Below, in pieces: positions 33,309 through 41,982 of a stretch of 64,000 nt of DNA. The notes beneath the pieces were generated by a model that saw nothing but the letters and a program-made list of their open reading frames with translations, searched no databases and had not been told where the DNA came from. The translations under genes and the position numbers were made by a program. Numbering within the stretch: the stretch's first letter is position 1; each line of letters starts with the position of its first letter. Origin of the DNA: SAR202 cluster bacterium bin90 (lineage in GTDB: Bacteria; Chloroflexota; Dehalococcoidia; Lucifugimonadales; JADFKI01); contig MPND01000012.1 of NCBI GenBank assembly GCA_002238855.1, positions 36,198-100,197 on the forward strand, given 5' to 3'.

Positions 33309-34199
33309 ATGAAGGTCGGGTTTATTGGCGTTGGGTTTATGGGGCGGCATATGGCGCGGAATATCGCGGCGGGCGGCTTTGAGATGACCGTGTTCGACAT
33401 ACGGAAGGAAGCGGCTGATGAGCTTATCTCGATGGGCGCGACGTGGGCTGATAGTCCTGCCGCAGTTGCCGCCGCGAGCGATGTGGTGTTTACATCGCTG
33501 CCGAGACCGCAGGATGTGGAGGAGGTCGCGCTGGGCGAGGGCGGCATTCTGGGCGGCGCGGGCGCGGGGACCGTGTATTTCGACCTGAGCACGACCGACC
33601 CGGATACCATCTATCGCATAAGCGCGGCGGGTGAGAGCGCGGGCGTGACGGTGCTGGATGCTCCTGTGAGCGGAGGCGTCGCGGGCGCGGAGGCTGGGAC
33701 GCTTTGCGTGATGGTCGGCGGCGATGAGGACGCGTACAACAAGTGCAAGCCTGTGCTGGACAGGATCGGGGACAAGGTGATGCGCTGCGGTGACCTCGGT
33801 TCGGGCGCGGTGTGCAAGATCGTGAACAATCTCATCGGGCTGAGCGTTGGCGTGCTGTTATCGGAGGCGTTCAGCCTCGGCGTGAAGGCGGGTGTTGACG
33901 CGCAGACGCTGTACGATGCGGTGAAGGGAAGCTCGGGGAATACGCAGAGCATGCAGGGATTCCCGTCGGGGCTGTTCGTGGGGAACTTCGATCCGGGCTT
34001 TCAGCTTGACCTCGCGGCGAAGGATGTTGGGCTTGCGACTGATATGGGACGGCGGCTGCGGGTGCCAATGGAGATGTCGAATGTGGCGCAGCAGCGTTAT
34101 ATCGCCGGGCAGAACAAGGGCTGGGGCAGAGAGGCGGCAGGCGCTGTTGCGAAGGTGCAGGAGGAGCGCGCCGGGGTCGAGATTCGGACGGAAAGCTAG
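33309..34199 (+). CDS. NAD(P)-dependent beta-hydroxyacid dehydrogenase (3-hydroxyisobutyrate dehydrogenase family)
   Basis: 296 residues with the family's full set of motifs: N-terminal Rossmann GFIGVGFMGRHMARN, the substrate-binding DAPVSGGVAGAEAGTL (about 118-133), and the catalytic-Lys region GSGAVCKIVNNLIGL (about 166-180). KDVGLATD is the usual C-terminal signature. Members oxidise 3-hydroxyisobutyrate, tartronate semialdehyde precursors or related hydroxyacids; the substrate cannot be fixed here. ATG preceded by AGAGAGGC. A family B repeat follows before the peptidase gene. Confidence 0.88.
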   Translation: MKVGFIGVGFMGRHMARNIAAGGFEMTVFDIRKEAADELISMGATWADSPAAVAAASDVVFTSLPRPQDVEEVALGEGGILGGAGAGTVYFDLSTTDPDTIYRISAAGESAGVTVLDAPVSGGVAGAEAGTLCVMVGGDEDAYNKCKPVLDRIGDKVMRCGDLGSGAVCKIVNNLIGLSVGVLLSEAFSLGVKAGVDAQTLYDAVKGSSGNTQSMQGFPSGLFVGNFDPGFQLDLAAKDVGLATDMGRRLRVPMEMSNVAQQRYIAGQNKGWGREAAGAVAKVQEERAGVEIRTES

Positions 34200-34228
34200 C
34201 AAGGATATAACAGGGTGGATAGGATATT

Positions 34229-34272
34229 TCATCATCCCCATCCTAGCCTTCCCCCATCGCGGGAGAAGGGAA
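34229..34272. repeat. REP-like element, family B
   Basis: CATCATCCCCATCCTAGCCTTCCCCCATCGCGGGAGAAGGGAAT; ends 14 bp before the peptidase start codon. Confidence 0.8.
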
Positions 34273-34285
34273 TTTAAGGGGTAGT

Positions 34286-35548
34286 ATGTTTCAGAAGAGT
34301 ACACTGGATAATGGGATGCGGGTGGTGACGAGCGAGATGCCGCATACCCGGTCGGTGAGTATGTGCATGTTTGTCGGCGTGGGTTCGCGGTATGAGACTG
34401 ACGAGGAGGCGGGGCTGTCGCACTTCCTGGAGCACATGGTGTTCAAGGGGACGGAGCTACGACCGGAGCCGCAGCAGATCAGCGGGGCGATAGAGGGCGT
34501 GGGAGGCGTGATCAACGCTGCTACCGAGCATGAGCTTACGGTTTACTGGTGCAAGGTTGCGCAGCCGTACTTCGAGGACAGCCTTGCGCTGCTGTTCGAT
34601 CTCCTTCGCAACTCGCTGTATGAGCCTGACGACATCGAGAAGGAGCGGCATGTCATCTTCGAGGAACTGGGGATGATAAACGACTACCCCACCTACAAGG
34701 TGGAGGCGCTGATCTACGAGATGCTTTGGCCCGGGCATCCGCTGGGTCGTGATCCCGGGGGGACGCGGGAGAGCGTTGGCGCCATTACCCGCGAGATGAT
34801 ATTGGATTTCGTGGCGGCGTACTACACTCCTGACAATATCGTGGTGAGCGTTGCGGGGAATGTGTCGCATGAAGATGTGGTGGCGCAGGTGGAGCGGCTC
34901 AGCGAGAACTGGGGGCTGGGTGAACGGAGCGAATGGACCCCGTTCAATGGGGCTCAGTGCGGGGCGCAGTCTAAGGTGGAGTACCGCAAGACGGAGCAGG
35001 CGCACCTGTCGCTTGCGCTGCCGGGTGTTTCGCTGACGCATCCGAAGCGGTATGCGCTGGACATGCTTAGCGTGGCGCTGGGCGAGGGCATGAGCAGCCG
35101 CCTGTTCGTGGAGGTGCGGGAGAAGCTTGGACTTGCCTACGATGTGCATAGCGAGGTGAGTCACTTCACTGACACGGGTGCGATTATCGTATCGGCGGGG
35201 GTTGACCCGAAGCGCGTGTATGATGCGGTGGCGACGATACTTGAGCAGGTGGGCGCGCTAAGGGACGGGCTGCCGGAGGACGAACTGGAGAAGGCGAAGC
35301 GTCTGAGCGCCGGACGGCTGATGCTGCGGATGGAGGACACGCGGGCTGTCGCCAGCTGGATGGGGCAGTCGGAGATGCTGCTGGGTGAGATCGCGCATGT
35401 GGACGATGTGATCGAGCAGGTGAACGCGGTTACGACGGAGGATGTGCAATGTCTCGCCAATGATGTGCTGGTATCGGAGCGGCTGAATATCGCGGTGGTG
35501 GGACCTTGCAGGGGGCACCGGCGGATAGAGCGGATGTTGAGGTTGTAG
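34286..35548 (+). CDS. M16-family zinc metallopeptidase
   Basis: 420 residues of the pitrilysin/processing-peptidase family. The inverted zinc motif HFLEH (HxxEH) lies at about residues 46-50, with the third ligand in the helix DIEKERHVIFEELGM (about 116-130). The C-terminal half has the second M16 lobe with GLAYDVHSEVSHFTDTGAI. Single-domain-pair length is normal for bacterial M16B enzymes, which act as dimers or with an inactive partner; no partner is adjacent. AAGGGG lies six bases before the ATG. Confidence 0.9.
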   Translation: MFQKSTLDNGMRVVTSEMPHTRSVSMCMFVGVGSRYETDEEAGLSHFLEHMVFKGTELRPEPQQISGAIEGVGGVINAATEHELTVYWCKVAQPYFEDSLALLFDLLRNSLYEPDDIEKERHVIFEELGMINDYPTYKVEALIYEMLWPGHPLGRDPGGTRESVGAITREMILDFVAAYYTPDNIVVSVAGNVSHEDVVAQVERLSENWGLGERSEWTPFNGAQCGAQSKVEYRKTEQAHLSLALPGVSLTHPKRYALDMLSVALGEGMSSRLFVEVREKLGLAYDVHSEVSHFTDTGAIIVSAGVDPKRVYDAVATILEQVGALRDGLPEDELEKAKRLSAGRLMLRMEDTRAVASWMGQSEMLLGEIAHVDDVIEQVNAVTTEDVQCLANDVLVSERLNIAVVGPCRGHRRIERMLRL

Positions 35549-35563
35549 TTCTTTCATCCGTCT

Positions 35564-35587
35564 TTTCCGCCTTCGGGGGAATGACGA
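35564..35587. repeat. Degenerate family A repeat
   Basis: TTCCGCCTTCGGGGGAATGACGA retains the loop and right end of the family but has a weakened stem. Confidence 0.4.
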
Positions 35588-35618
35588 ATTCAATTGCAGA
35601 CAGGATGGGTTGATTGCT

Positions 35619-36626
35619 ATGCAGATGTACATAACGCTCTCGGGGGAAGACAGGATTGCTCGATATGAGGTGGATGAGGGGACGGGGGAACTGACGCACA
35701 TCGGGGATGTGGCTACGGCTAAGCGACCTGCGCCGCTTGCGGTGAATCCTGCAGGAGACCGGATGTATGTGGGGTGCCGGGATGAGATTGCGCTTTCGAG
35801 CTACGCGATTGGCGATGGGGGGTCGCTGACGCACATCGGGGATGCCGCGCTGGAGAATGACCCATGCTACCTGGCGACTGACCGCAGGGGACGGTTCCTG
35901 CTGTCGGCGTACTATGAGGGCGGTCTGTGCGCGGTGCATACCATCGGGGATGACGGTGCGGCTACTGCGCCGCCTGTGGAGTGGCTGGCGACTGCGAAGG
36001 GCGCGCACTCCATGCAGACGGACGCGTCGAACAGGTTCGCGTTCGTGCCGCATATATCGGGTGGTACGGGGCCAAATGCGATATATCAGTTCAGGTTCGA
36101 TGCGGAGACGGGTCATATTACGCCGAACAGTCCGGCAAGAGTTGAGATGGACGAGGAGCTGGGGCCGCGTCATTTCTGCTTCCATCCGAACAAGGATATC
36201 CTGTACTTCTCAGATGAGCAGGGTTGCAGCGTTACGGGGTACAATTTCGATGCCGACAACGGTACTCTGAGCGCGTTTCAGACTGTATCGACGCTGCCGG
36301 AAGGCTTTGCGGAGCGGAATAGCTGCTCGCAGATACAGATCGCGCCGTCGGGGGAGTTCCTGTATGCGCCGAACCGGGGGCACAACAGCATTGCATGCTT
36401 CAGCGTGGATGCGGAGAGCGGAGCGCTGACGGCAATCGGGCATGCGCCGAGCGAGGCTGTGCCGCGCGCGTTCAGCATTGATCCGAGCGGGCGGTTCCTG
36501 TATGCCGCCGGGCTGGATACGGGTCGGCTGGCTGCGTATCGAATCGAGGGGGACGGGACGCTGACGCGGTTTGCTACTTACGATGTGGGCGAGGAGCCGA
36601 TGTGGGTGCTGATTATCGCGAGCTAG
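35619..36626 (+). CDS. Lactonase-family beta-propeller (6-phosphogluconolactonase-like)
   Basis: 335 residues built of repeating blades of about 45-50 residues (GELTHIGDV, GSLTHIGDAALENDP, HSMQTDASNRFAFVP, RHFCFHPNKDILYFSDE, EFLYAPNRGHNSIACF, FSIDPSGRFLYAAG), the seven-bladed Pgl/lactonase pattern. Members hydrolyse 6-phosphogluconolactone or other lactones. Three closely spaced starts are possible (TTG 35610, ATG 35619, ATG 35625); GGATGGG best fits 35619. Short isolated gene between the peptidase and a kinase-like gene. Confidence 0.85.
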   Translation: MQMYITLSGEDRIARYEVDEGTGELTHIGDVATAKRPAPLAVNPAGDRMYVGCRDEIALSSYAIGDGGSLTHIGDAALENDPCYLATDRRGRFLLSAYYEGGLCAVHTIGDDGAATAPPVEWLATAKGAHSMQTDASNRFAFVPHISGGTGPNAIYQFRFDAETGHITPNSPARVEMDEELGPRHFCFHPNKDILYFSDEQGCSVTGYNFDADNGTLSAFQTVSTLPEGFAERNSCSQIQIAPSGEFLYAPNRGHNSIACFSVDAESGALTAIGHAPSEAVPRAFSIDPSGRFLYAAGLDTGRLAAYRIEGDGTLTRFATYDVGEEPMWVLIIAS

Positions 36627-36642
36627 AAGAAAAGACTGAATA

Positions 36643-37194
36643 GTGACTACTTCACACTCTGAATTGGCAAGCGCAACTTCCCAGAAGAACATCCTGATAA
36701 TTGCAGGTCCAAACGGCGCGGGCAAGACGACTTTTGCGACGGAATTTCTGCTCAACGAAGCGGGTTGCCGAACCTTCGTTAATGCCGATATGATTGCTGC
36801 AGGGCTGAATCCTTTCGAGCCAGAGCGTTCAGCGGTCGCGGCGGGCAGGCTGATGCTTCGCCTGATAGACGACTATGTACGCAAGGGAGAGACTTTCGCC
36901 TTTGAAACGACGCTCAGTGGTCGAGGTTACGCTCGGATGATTCCGAGTTGGCAGGCACAAGGCTATCGGGTGCGGCTATACTTTCTGAGTCTGCCGAGCC
37001 CTGAAATGGCAATCGCGCGCGTGGGAAATCGAGTGGTGGAAGGCGGTCACGACGTTCCTGCGGAAGTAGTGCGCCGCCGCTTCCATGCGGGCATGCGCAA
37101 CTTCCTGCACATTTACCGAGACCTAGTAGATGCGTGGGATCTGTATGACGCTTCAGCGCCTGTCCCTCAGCTGATTGAATATGGAGGTGATTGA
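36643..37194 (+). CDS. Zeta-toxin-like P-loop kinase
   Basis: 183 residues. Walker A GPNGAGKTTFA (about 22-32), then NADMIAAGLNPF (substrate-binding DxxA), ETTLSGRGYARMI, and the arginine-rich RVVEGGHDVPAEVVRRRFHAGMRNF lid characteristic of zeta-toxin/UNAG-kinase-related proteins. Such proteins phosphorylate UDP-amino sugars or act as small-molecule kinases. Start appears to be GTG at 36643. The stop TGA overlaps the ATG of a small basic protein by one base, giving a two-gene toxin-antitoxin-like arrangement, although in classical epsilon-zeta systems the antitoxin precedes the toxin. Confidence 0.8.
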   Translation: MTTSHSELASATSQKNILIIAGPNGAGKTTFATEFLLNEAGCRTFVNADMIAAGLNPFEPERSAVAAGRLMLRLIDDYVRKGETFAFETTLSGRGYARMIPSWQAQGYRVRLYFLSLPSPEMAIARVGNRVVEGGHDVPAEVVRRRFHAGMRNFLHIYRDLVDAWDLYDASAPVPQLIEYGGD

Positions 37195-37382
37195 TGGATA
37201 AACGGAAAATAGGCAATGCGAAACACAGCAAACTGAAAAAGCAGCCGCGCTCTGCTGACTCCATTGCAGCCGAAGCGGCAATGCGCCGCGCCGCCATCAA
37301 AGCTCGCAAGCGCGCGATAGAGACGACAGGCTCTGTTCCAACCTGGAGGGATGGCAAGATAGTCTATGAGACTGAGGTTTGA
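37194..37382 (+). CDS. Small basic protein translated with the zeta-like kinase (62 aa)
   Basis: Begins MDKRKIGNAKHSKLKKQPRS, strongly basic throughout, ending TWRDGKIVYETEV. The ATG overlaps the kinase stop by one base and has GGAGGT five bases upstream, so it is translationally coupled. The composition suggests a nucleic-acid or ribosome-binding peptide or an antitoxin. I do not recognise it, but comparable short partners ('...TGSVPxWxDGKIV') follow zeta-like genes elsewhere as far as I recall. Confidence 0.65.
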   Translation: MDKRKIGNAKHSKLKKQPRSADSIAAEAAMRRAAIKARKRAIETTGSVPTWRDGKIVYETEV

Positions 37383-37504
37383 CGCACTCTTCCATTAGCA
37401 CCTTCTAGCATTCCGTTCGAACCAGTTCCAATTGCATTGGACGGCTCAAGTTGGTAATCTGTAAATTGAAATCCCCTAGCGTAGCGAGTGGTTAAAGGCG
37501 GTGC

Positions 37505-38644
37505 ATGATGCAGGTAGTCTTCAATGAAGCGGTGAAGCAGCTTGAGAGCGAAACGCCCGTGGTGGTCGCTACGGTGATAGGCACGAAGGGTTCGACTCCG
37601 CAGAAGCCGGGGTCGAAGCTGCTGGTTCGGACCGATGGCAGCGGCGTGGGAACGCTGGGCGGCGGCTGCGTGGAGGGAGACATCTGGTTTGCGGCGAGCG
37701 AACTGCTGAAGAGCGGGGGCACCGCAGAGTACCGCGAATACGAGCTTAACGAAGACCTTGCCGCCGAGGACGGGCTGATTTGCGGCGGCACGATGTTCTT
37801 CCTGATTGACCCGGTGTACGAGCCGGGAGAGTACCTGGACTTCGCCAAGGAGATCGAGGACGCGTACACGGGCGGCGACGCGGTCGCGCTGGCAAGCCTG
37901 ATCCGGAGCGGCAGCGGCTCGGCTGCGAGGATCGGCGCGAAGATGTTCATCAGGCAAGACGGCTCGACGGTCGGGTCGCTGGGCAATTCAGAGCTGGACG
38001 AGAGCGCGATCGGTGAGGCGTTCGAACTGATGGTTCACGGCAAGAATAAGTATGTCGTAACCGGAAGCGGCGCGGAGTACTTCATCGAGGCATACACGAC
38101 GCCTCCTCAACTGGTGCTGTGCGGCGGCGGGCATGTTTCCAAGTCGATTGCACCGCTGGCCAAGACGCTAGGCTTCCGCGTGTTTGTTACGGACGACCGC
38201 GAGGAGTTCGCCAACGCCGAGCGATTCCCGGAGGCGGACATCATAATCGCCAAGAAGCCGGAGGACGCGCTGGGCGAGCTGCCAATTAACCCGAATACCT
38301 TCATCATCGTTGCCACGCGCGGTCACAGGTATGACAATGTTGCGCTTGCCTCTGCTGCGCGGACATCCGCGAAGTATGTGGGGCTGCTGGGGAGCAGGCG
38401 CAAGATTATCCTCATCTACGAGGACCTGATGCGGATGGGCATATCCAATGAACGCATACGCGAGTTGCGGGCTCCTATCGGGCTGGACATTGGCGCGCGC
38501 ACGCCGGAAGAGATCGCTGTGAGCATCATGTCCGAAGTGCTGATGTTCCGACTGGGCGGCACCGGAAGCGTGATGAAGCTCGAAGAGCGGCTGATGGGCC
38601 GCATCGAGGAGAAGCACGGCGCAGCGGTGCCTGCGGCAGACTAG
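37505..38644 (+). CDS. xdhC: XdhC/CoxF-family molybdenum hydroxylase maturation factor
   Basis: 379 residues. N-terminal XdhC_CoxI domain (VVATVIGTKGSTPQKPGSKLLV, GTLGGGCVEGDIW) and C-terminal Rossmann-like XdhC domain (QLVLCGGGHVSKSIAPLAKTLGFRVFVTDDR, YVGLLGSRRKI, LRAPIGLDIGARTPEEIAVSI). XdhC binds sulphurated molybdenum cofactor and inserts it into xanthine-dehydrogenase or CO-dehydrogenase-type enzymes. It is followed four bases later by mocA, the usual pairing, but the target enzyme is not in this window. Two adjacent ATG codons start the frame. Confidence 0.9.
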   Translation: MMQVVFNEAVKQLESETPVVVATVIGTKGSTPQKPGSKLLVRTDGSGVGTLGGGCVEGDIWFAASELLKSGGTAEYREYELNEDLAAEDGLICGGTMFFLIDPVYEPGEYLDFAKEIEDAYTGGDAVALASLIRSGSGSAARIGAKMFIRQDGSTVGSLGNSELDESAIGEAFELMVHGKNKYVVTGSGAEYFIEAYTTPPQLVLCGGGHVSKSIAPLAKTLGFRVFVTDDREEFANAERFPEADIIIAKKPEDALGELPINPNTFIIVATRGHRYDNVALASAARTSAKYVGLLGSRRKIILIYEDLMRMGISNERIRELRAPIGLDIGARTPEEIAVSIMSEVLMFRLGGTGSVMKLEERLMGRIEEKHGAAVPAAD

Positions 38645-38647
38645 GCG

Positions 38648-39253
38648 ATGCCCGGCATTTCAGCCATTCTCACAGCCGCGGGCGAATCGCGCCGAATGGG
38701 GCGGCCCAAACCCCTTTTGCCATGGCGCGGCACAACCCTTGTTGAGCACCAGATAAGCGTATTGTTCGATGCAGGCGTGTCGGAAGTCGTGGTTGTTGTG
38801 GGACATGAGGCGGATGCGGTTGCGAAGCAGGTCGGTGGCACCGGCGCTCGCTGTGTGGTGAATCCCGACTATCTTCAGGGCAAGACTACTTCCATCAAGG
38901 CGGGGCTGCAGGATGTCAGCGCGGATGCGGACGCCATTCTGCTGCTTGCGGTCGATCAGCCACGCACAGCATCAATCGTTTCTGCCGTGGTGCGAGCTCA
39001 TCTTTCAGGCAACTATCTGATTACATCTCCGCGATACGAGGGGCATGGCGGGCATCCGCTGATATTCGCGGCTTCCTTGCGCGGCGAGTTGGCGCGTATC
39101 AGCGAGGATATGCAGGGGATACGTGAGGTATTCCAGGCGCACAGGGACAGCGTGCAGGAGTACGCGCTGGATGACCCACAGATAAGGCTGGACCTGAATA
39201 CGCCAGACGCGTATGAGGATGCGGTGCGGCGGTATGGGGGCAGACGCGGGTGA
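38648..39253 (+). CDS. mocA: Molybdenum cofactor cytidylyltransferase (MocA-like)
   Basis: 201 residues of the MobA-like nucleotidyltransferase family: AILTAAGESRRMGRPKPLLPWRG (nucleotide-binding loop, residues about 6-28), VVVVVGHEADAV, NPDYLQGKTTSIKAGL and LLLAVDQPRTA (metal-binding Asp). MocA attaches CMP to molybdopterin for enzymes of the xanthine dehydrogenase family. Directly after xdhC, with the ATG four bases from its stop, consistent with one transcript. Confidence 0.88.
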   Translation: MPGISAILTAAGESRRMGRPKPLLPWRGTTLVEHQISVLFDAGVSEVVVVVGHEADAVAKQVGGTGARCVVNPDYLQGKTTSIKAGLQDVSADADAILLLAVDQPRTASIVSAVVRAHLSGNYLITSPRYEGHGGHPLIFAASLRGELARISEDMQGIREVFQAHRDSVQEYALDDPQIRLDLNTPDAYEDAVRRYGGRRG

Positions 39254-39316
39254 AGGGGATGCTATGCCGATTTCGTCCTCACCCTACCCTTTAGCTTGGG
39301 AAGACTTCAAGCACTA

Positions 39317-41215
39317 TCAGGATAGCTCGCTCCACTCTTCCAGCGCTTGGTCGAGGGTTGCCTGGGTTGCGTTGTATTTCTCACCGAGCCGGGTGATTTC
39401 GGGGATGTTCTGGCGCTCGGTGGCTGATTCGAGCGCGACGTTGATTTCGACGAGCTGCTCTTCCAGACTGCTTATCTGCTCCTCATAGTCCCGAATTACT
39501 GCCTGCTTTGCGCGCTTCTGGGCGGCTGAGGTGCGACGGCGCCTGTCGGACTGCCTGCTGCGAGTCTTGGGCGCGGTGGACTGCGATAGCGCCGGCTGCT
39601 GCTCTGAATCTCTGCGTGTGTCACGTACCCACTCCTCGAAGCTGCCTCTGAACAGGTTTGTCTCGCCGTCCTCGACGATCCAGAGCTGCGACGCGAGCGA
39701 CGAAATCAGGCGGCGGTCGTGGGAGACGAAGAGCAACGTGCCGCCGTAGTTTCCCAGCAGGCTTTCAAGGGCTTCGCGGCTGGGGATGTCGAGGTGCGTT
39801 GTCGGCTCGTCGAGGATGAGCAGGTTGGGCTCGGCGATGAGCAGGCGCGCCAAGGCGAGACGGCTGCGCTCGCCGCCGCTGAGGGCGGATGTGGACTTGA
39901 AGACATCGTCGCCCCTGAACAGGAAGCGCGCGAGGTAGTTGCGCGCCTCGGGGATGCGTAGGTTGCGAGCATCTATGAGCGCGTTCAGGACGGTCGAGTG
40001 CCGCGGCAGGTCGGTGCTGCCCTGCGAGTAGTAGCCCGGTTCGACATTGTGGCCGAGACTTGCGTTGCCAACAATGGGAGGCGTTTCCCCGAGCAGGGTT
40101 TTCAGGAGCGTGGTCTTGCCGATGCCATTGCTGCCGATGATAGCGGTGCGTGAGCCGCGCTCGAGCTGAGTGTCCGCTACATTCAGAAGTTGGACGCCGT
40201 GCCCGTTCTGCTGGTAGCCGACGCCGAGCTTGCTGGTCCTGATGGCGATCTGTCCTGTGCGGAATGTGCTCAGGATGCCGAGGTGGATATCCTCGATAGT
40301 GGTGGGCTTTTCGATGCGCTCTAGGCGTTCGAGGCGAGTGGCGCGACCGCGAGCTTCTCGCGCTCGCTGACCTGCCTTGTATCTGCGGATGAAATTCTCT
40401 TCGCGGGCGATGTACTCCTGCTGGCGCTCGTACTCGATGGCCTGGCGCCTGCGCTGCTCTTCCTTGAGGGTGCGGTACTTGGTGTAGTTACCGGGGTATG
40501 AATTGAGCTTGCCGTTGTCGATTTCCAGGATGCGGTTTGCCACCTTGTCGAGGAAGTAGCGGTCGTGGGATACGACCATGAAGCCGCCGGTGAATCCGGA
40601 CAGGAAGTCTTCCAGCCAGTCCAGTCCCCGAAAATCGAGGTAGTTGGTTGGCTCGTCAAGGATGAGGAAGTCGGGGTCTGAGAGGAGCGCCCGCGCTAGT
40701 GCAGCGCGTGTGCGCTCGCCGCCGCTTGCGTCGGATGCGGCGGTTGCCAGGGTCTCTTCGGGCAGGCCGACGCCGTCGAGGACGCGCTCCATGCGGTGTT
40801 CGTAGTCGTAGCCGCCGAGCGCCTCGAATTCTTTGAGCAGGGCGTCATAGCGGCGTTCCGCGGCACTACGAGACTCATCGTCGGCGACCTGAATGTCGAG
40901 GGCGCTGGAGGCAAGCTCGTCCTCGACCTGACGGAGGCGTGTGAATGCCTGCATGACTTCGTCGTGGACGGTGCCGGATGTGGCTTGCGCCGGTGTCTGC
41001 GGAACATAGCCGATTCGGACGCCGCGCTGCCAGTTGAAGTTGCCGCCGTTGGCTTCAAGTTCGCCGGCGAGGATGCGGATCAGGGAGGTCTTGCCTGCGC
41101 CGTTGGGGCCGACGATGCCGATGCGGTCCCGCTCGTCGATCTGAAGGTCGAGATTGGCGAAAATTTCGATTTCGCCGTAGAGGAGGGCTAGGTTGGTGGC
41201 TGTGAGGATGGGCAT
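39317..41215 (-). CDS. ABC-F family ATPase (translation factor / resistance type)
   Basis: 632 residues with two ABC cassettes and no membrane segments. Walker A motifs GPNGAGKTS (about 36) and GSNGIGKTT (about 362), signatures SGGERTRAALARALL and SGGERSRLALARLL, Walker B LILDEPTNYLD and LILDEPTTHLD. Between them is the P-site linker region (RRRQAIEYERQQEYIAREENFIRRYKAGQRAREARGRATRL pattern, charged helix). A C-terminal coiled coil (about 545-630) gives a Uup-like layout. These proteins act on the ribosome. Follows doc by 32 bp on the same strand. Confidence 0.9.
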   Translation of the reverse strand: MPILTATNLALLYGEIEIFANLDLQIDERDRIGIVGPNGAGKTSLIRILAGELEANGGNFNWQRGVRIGYVPQTPAQATSGTVHDEVMQAFTRLRQVEDELASSALDIQVADDESRSAAERRYDALLKEFEALGGYDYEHRMERVLDGVGLPEETLATAASDASGGERTRAALARALLSDPDFLILDEPTNYLDFRGLDWLEDFLSGFTGGFMVVSHDRYFLDKVANRILEIDNGKLNSYPGNYTKYRTLKEEQRRRQAIEYERQQEYIAREENFIRRYKAGQRAREARGRATRLERLERIEKPTTIEDIHLGILSTFRTGQIAIRTSKLGVGYQQNGHGVQLLNVADTQLERGSRTAIIGSNGIGKTTLLKTLLGETPPIVGNASLGHNVEPGYYSQGSTDLPRHSTVLNALIDARNLRIPEARNYLARFLFRGDDVFKSTSALSGGERSRLALARLLIAEPNLLILDEPTTHLDIPSREALESLLGNYGGTLLFVSHDRRLISSLASQLWIVEDGETNLFRGSFEEWVRDTRRDSEQQPALSQSTAPKTRSRQSDRRRRTSAAQKRAKQAVIRDYEEQISSLEEQLVEINVALESATERQNIPEITRLGEKYNATQATLDQALEEWSELS

Positions 41216-41247
41216 GGAGACTGATTATTCCGTCTATCTACTTGCGT

Positions 41248-41625
41248 TCATGACAGGGACTTGCTGTGCTCTTTCAGCCATTCATGTAGTTGAGCGAATC
41301 TAAATGAGTGTGTTTCGAACAGCTGCATGAAGAAATCGTAGGCTTGTTGGTTGTCACAGTCAATGAACTGTCCATTTCTACGCAGGAAGGCATCAGTCGT
41401 GAAGAATGCTGTTCGCTTGTTGCCGTCCACGAATGGGTGGTTCATCGCAAGGCTTTCCATCAACGCAGCGGCTTCTTCGAGCAGGCTGTTGTAGTATCCA
41501 AGTTGAGGACGCATCAAAGCGGAATCTAGAGCCCCTGGGTCTCGGAGTCCTGACGAACCGCCAAACTCGCACACGGCAATATCGTGAATCTCCACGACTT
41601 CCTCAATAGTTGGGAACTCGTGCAT
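41248..41625 (-). CDS. doc: Doc-type toxin (Fic/Doc family)
   Basis: 125 residues. The Fic core motif HPFVDGNKRTA (about 62-72) matches the Doc consensus HxFx(D/N)xNKR, and GGSSGLRDPGALDSALMRPQ is the typical upstream segment. Doc toxins phosphorylate elongation factor Tu. The ATG overlaps the stop of the upstream antitoxin by one base (TAATG). Length is normal for Doc. Confidence 0.92.
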   Translation of the reverse strand: MHEFPTIEEVVEIHDIAVCEFGGSSGLRDPGALDSALMRPQLGYYNSLLEEAAALMESLAMNHPFVDGNKRTAFFTTDAFLRRNGQFIDCDNQQAYDFFMQLFETHSFRFAQLHEWLKEHSKSLS

Positions 41626-41855
41626 TACGACTTTCCGAGAAGCTCACCGAGGCGTCGGTTTTTCTCAAGACTTGCATAAAAGTGGGCCATCATCTCAGGA
41701 CGTACACGCTCTTGGCGTTTGCTTTCAACGTATCCGCTCATAGCATCTTCGAGTACGGCTTGGAAGTGGCGTCCTTCCCTGCGAGCTATCTCACGCATCT
41801 CTTCCAGCAATTCTGGTGATGCCTGGCTGGAAAACTTCTCTCTCGTTGCGACCAT
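41625..41855 (-). CDS. Antitoxin partner of Doc (ribbon-helix-helix-like)
   Basis: 76 residues: MVATREKFSSQASPELLEEMREIARREGRHFQAVLEDAMSGYVESK, which reads as beta-strand plus two helices as in RHH regulators, then a disordered, Met/Arg-containing C-terminus that would wrap the toxin. It precedes doc and overlaps it by one base. An operator-promoter lies upstream. Differs from the classical Phd fold but is a common Doc partner type. Confidence 0.8.
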   Translation of the reverse strand: MVATREKFSSQASPELLEEMREIARREGRHFQAVLEDAMSGYVESKRQERVRPEMMAHFYASLEKNRRLGELLGKS

Positions 41856-41898
41856 CTTGCTGCCTCACCTACTTCTGGTGTCACCTGTCTAATGACTC

Positions 41899-41941
41899 AG
41901 CATATTGGCCCATTAGCTTGGTGTCAAGAATTGTCTTGACA
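41899..41941 (-). promoter_or_regulatory. Promoter and palindromic operator of the Doc module
   Basis: On the minus strand TTGACA (41922-41927) and TATGCT (41899-41904) are 17 bp apart. The -35 box is inside a perfect inverted repeat TGTCAAGA-ATTG-TCTTGACA (41922-41941), the expected autoregulatory site. Confidence 0.75.
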
Positions 41942-41982
41942 GAAGTGGAAAATTGAATTGAGCCTATCACTATCGGAGCAAG

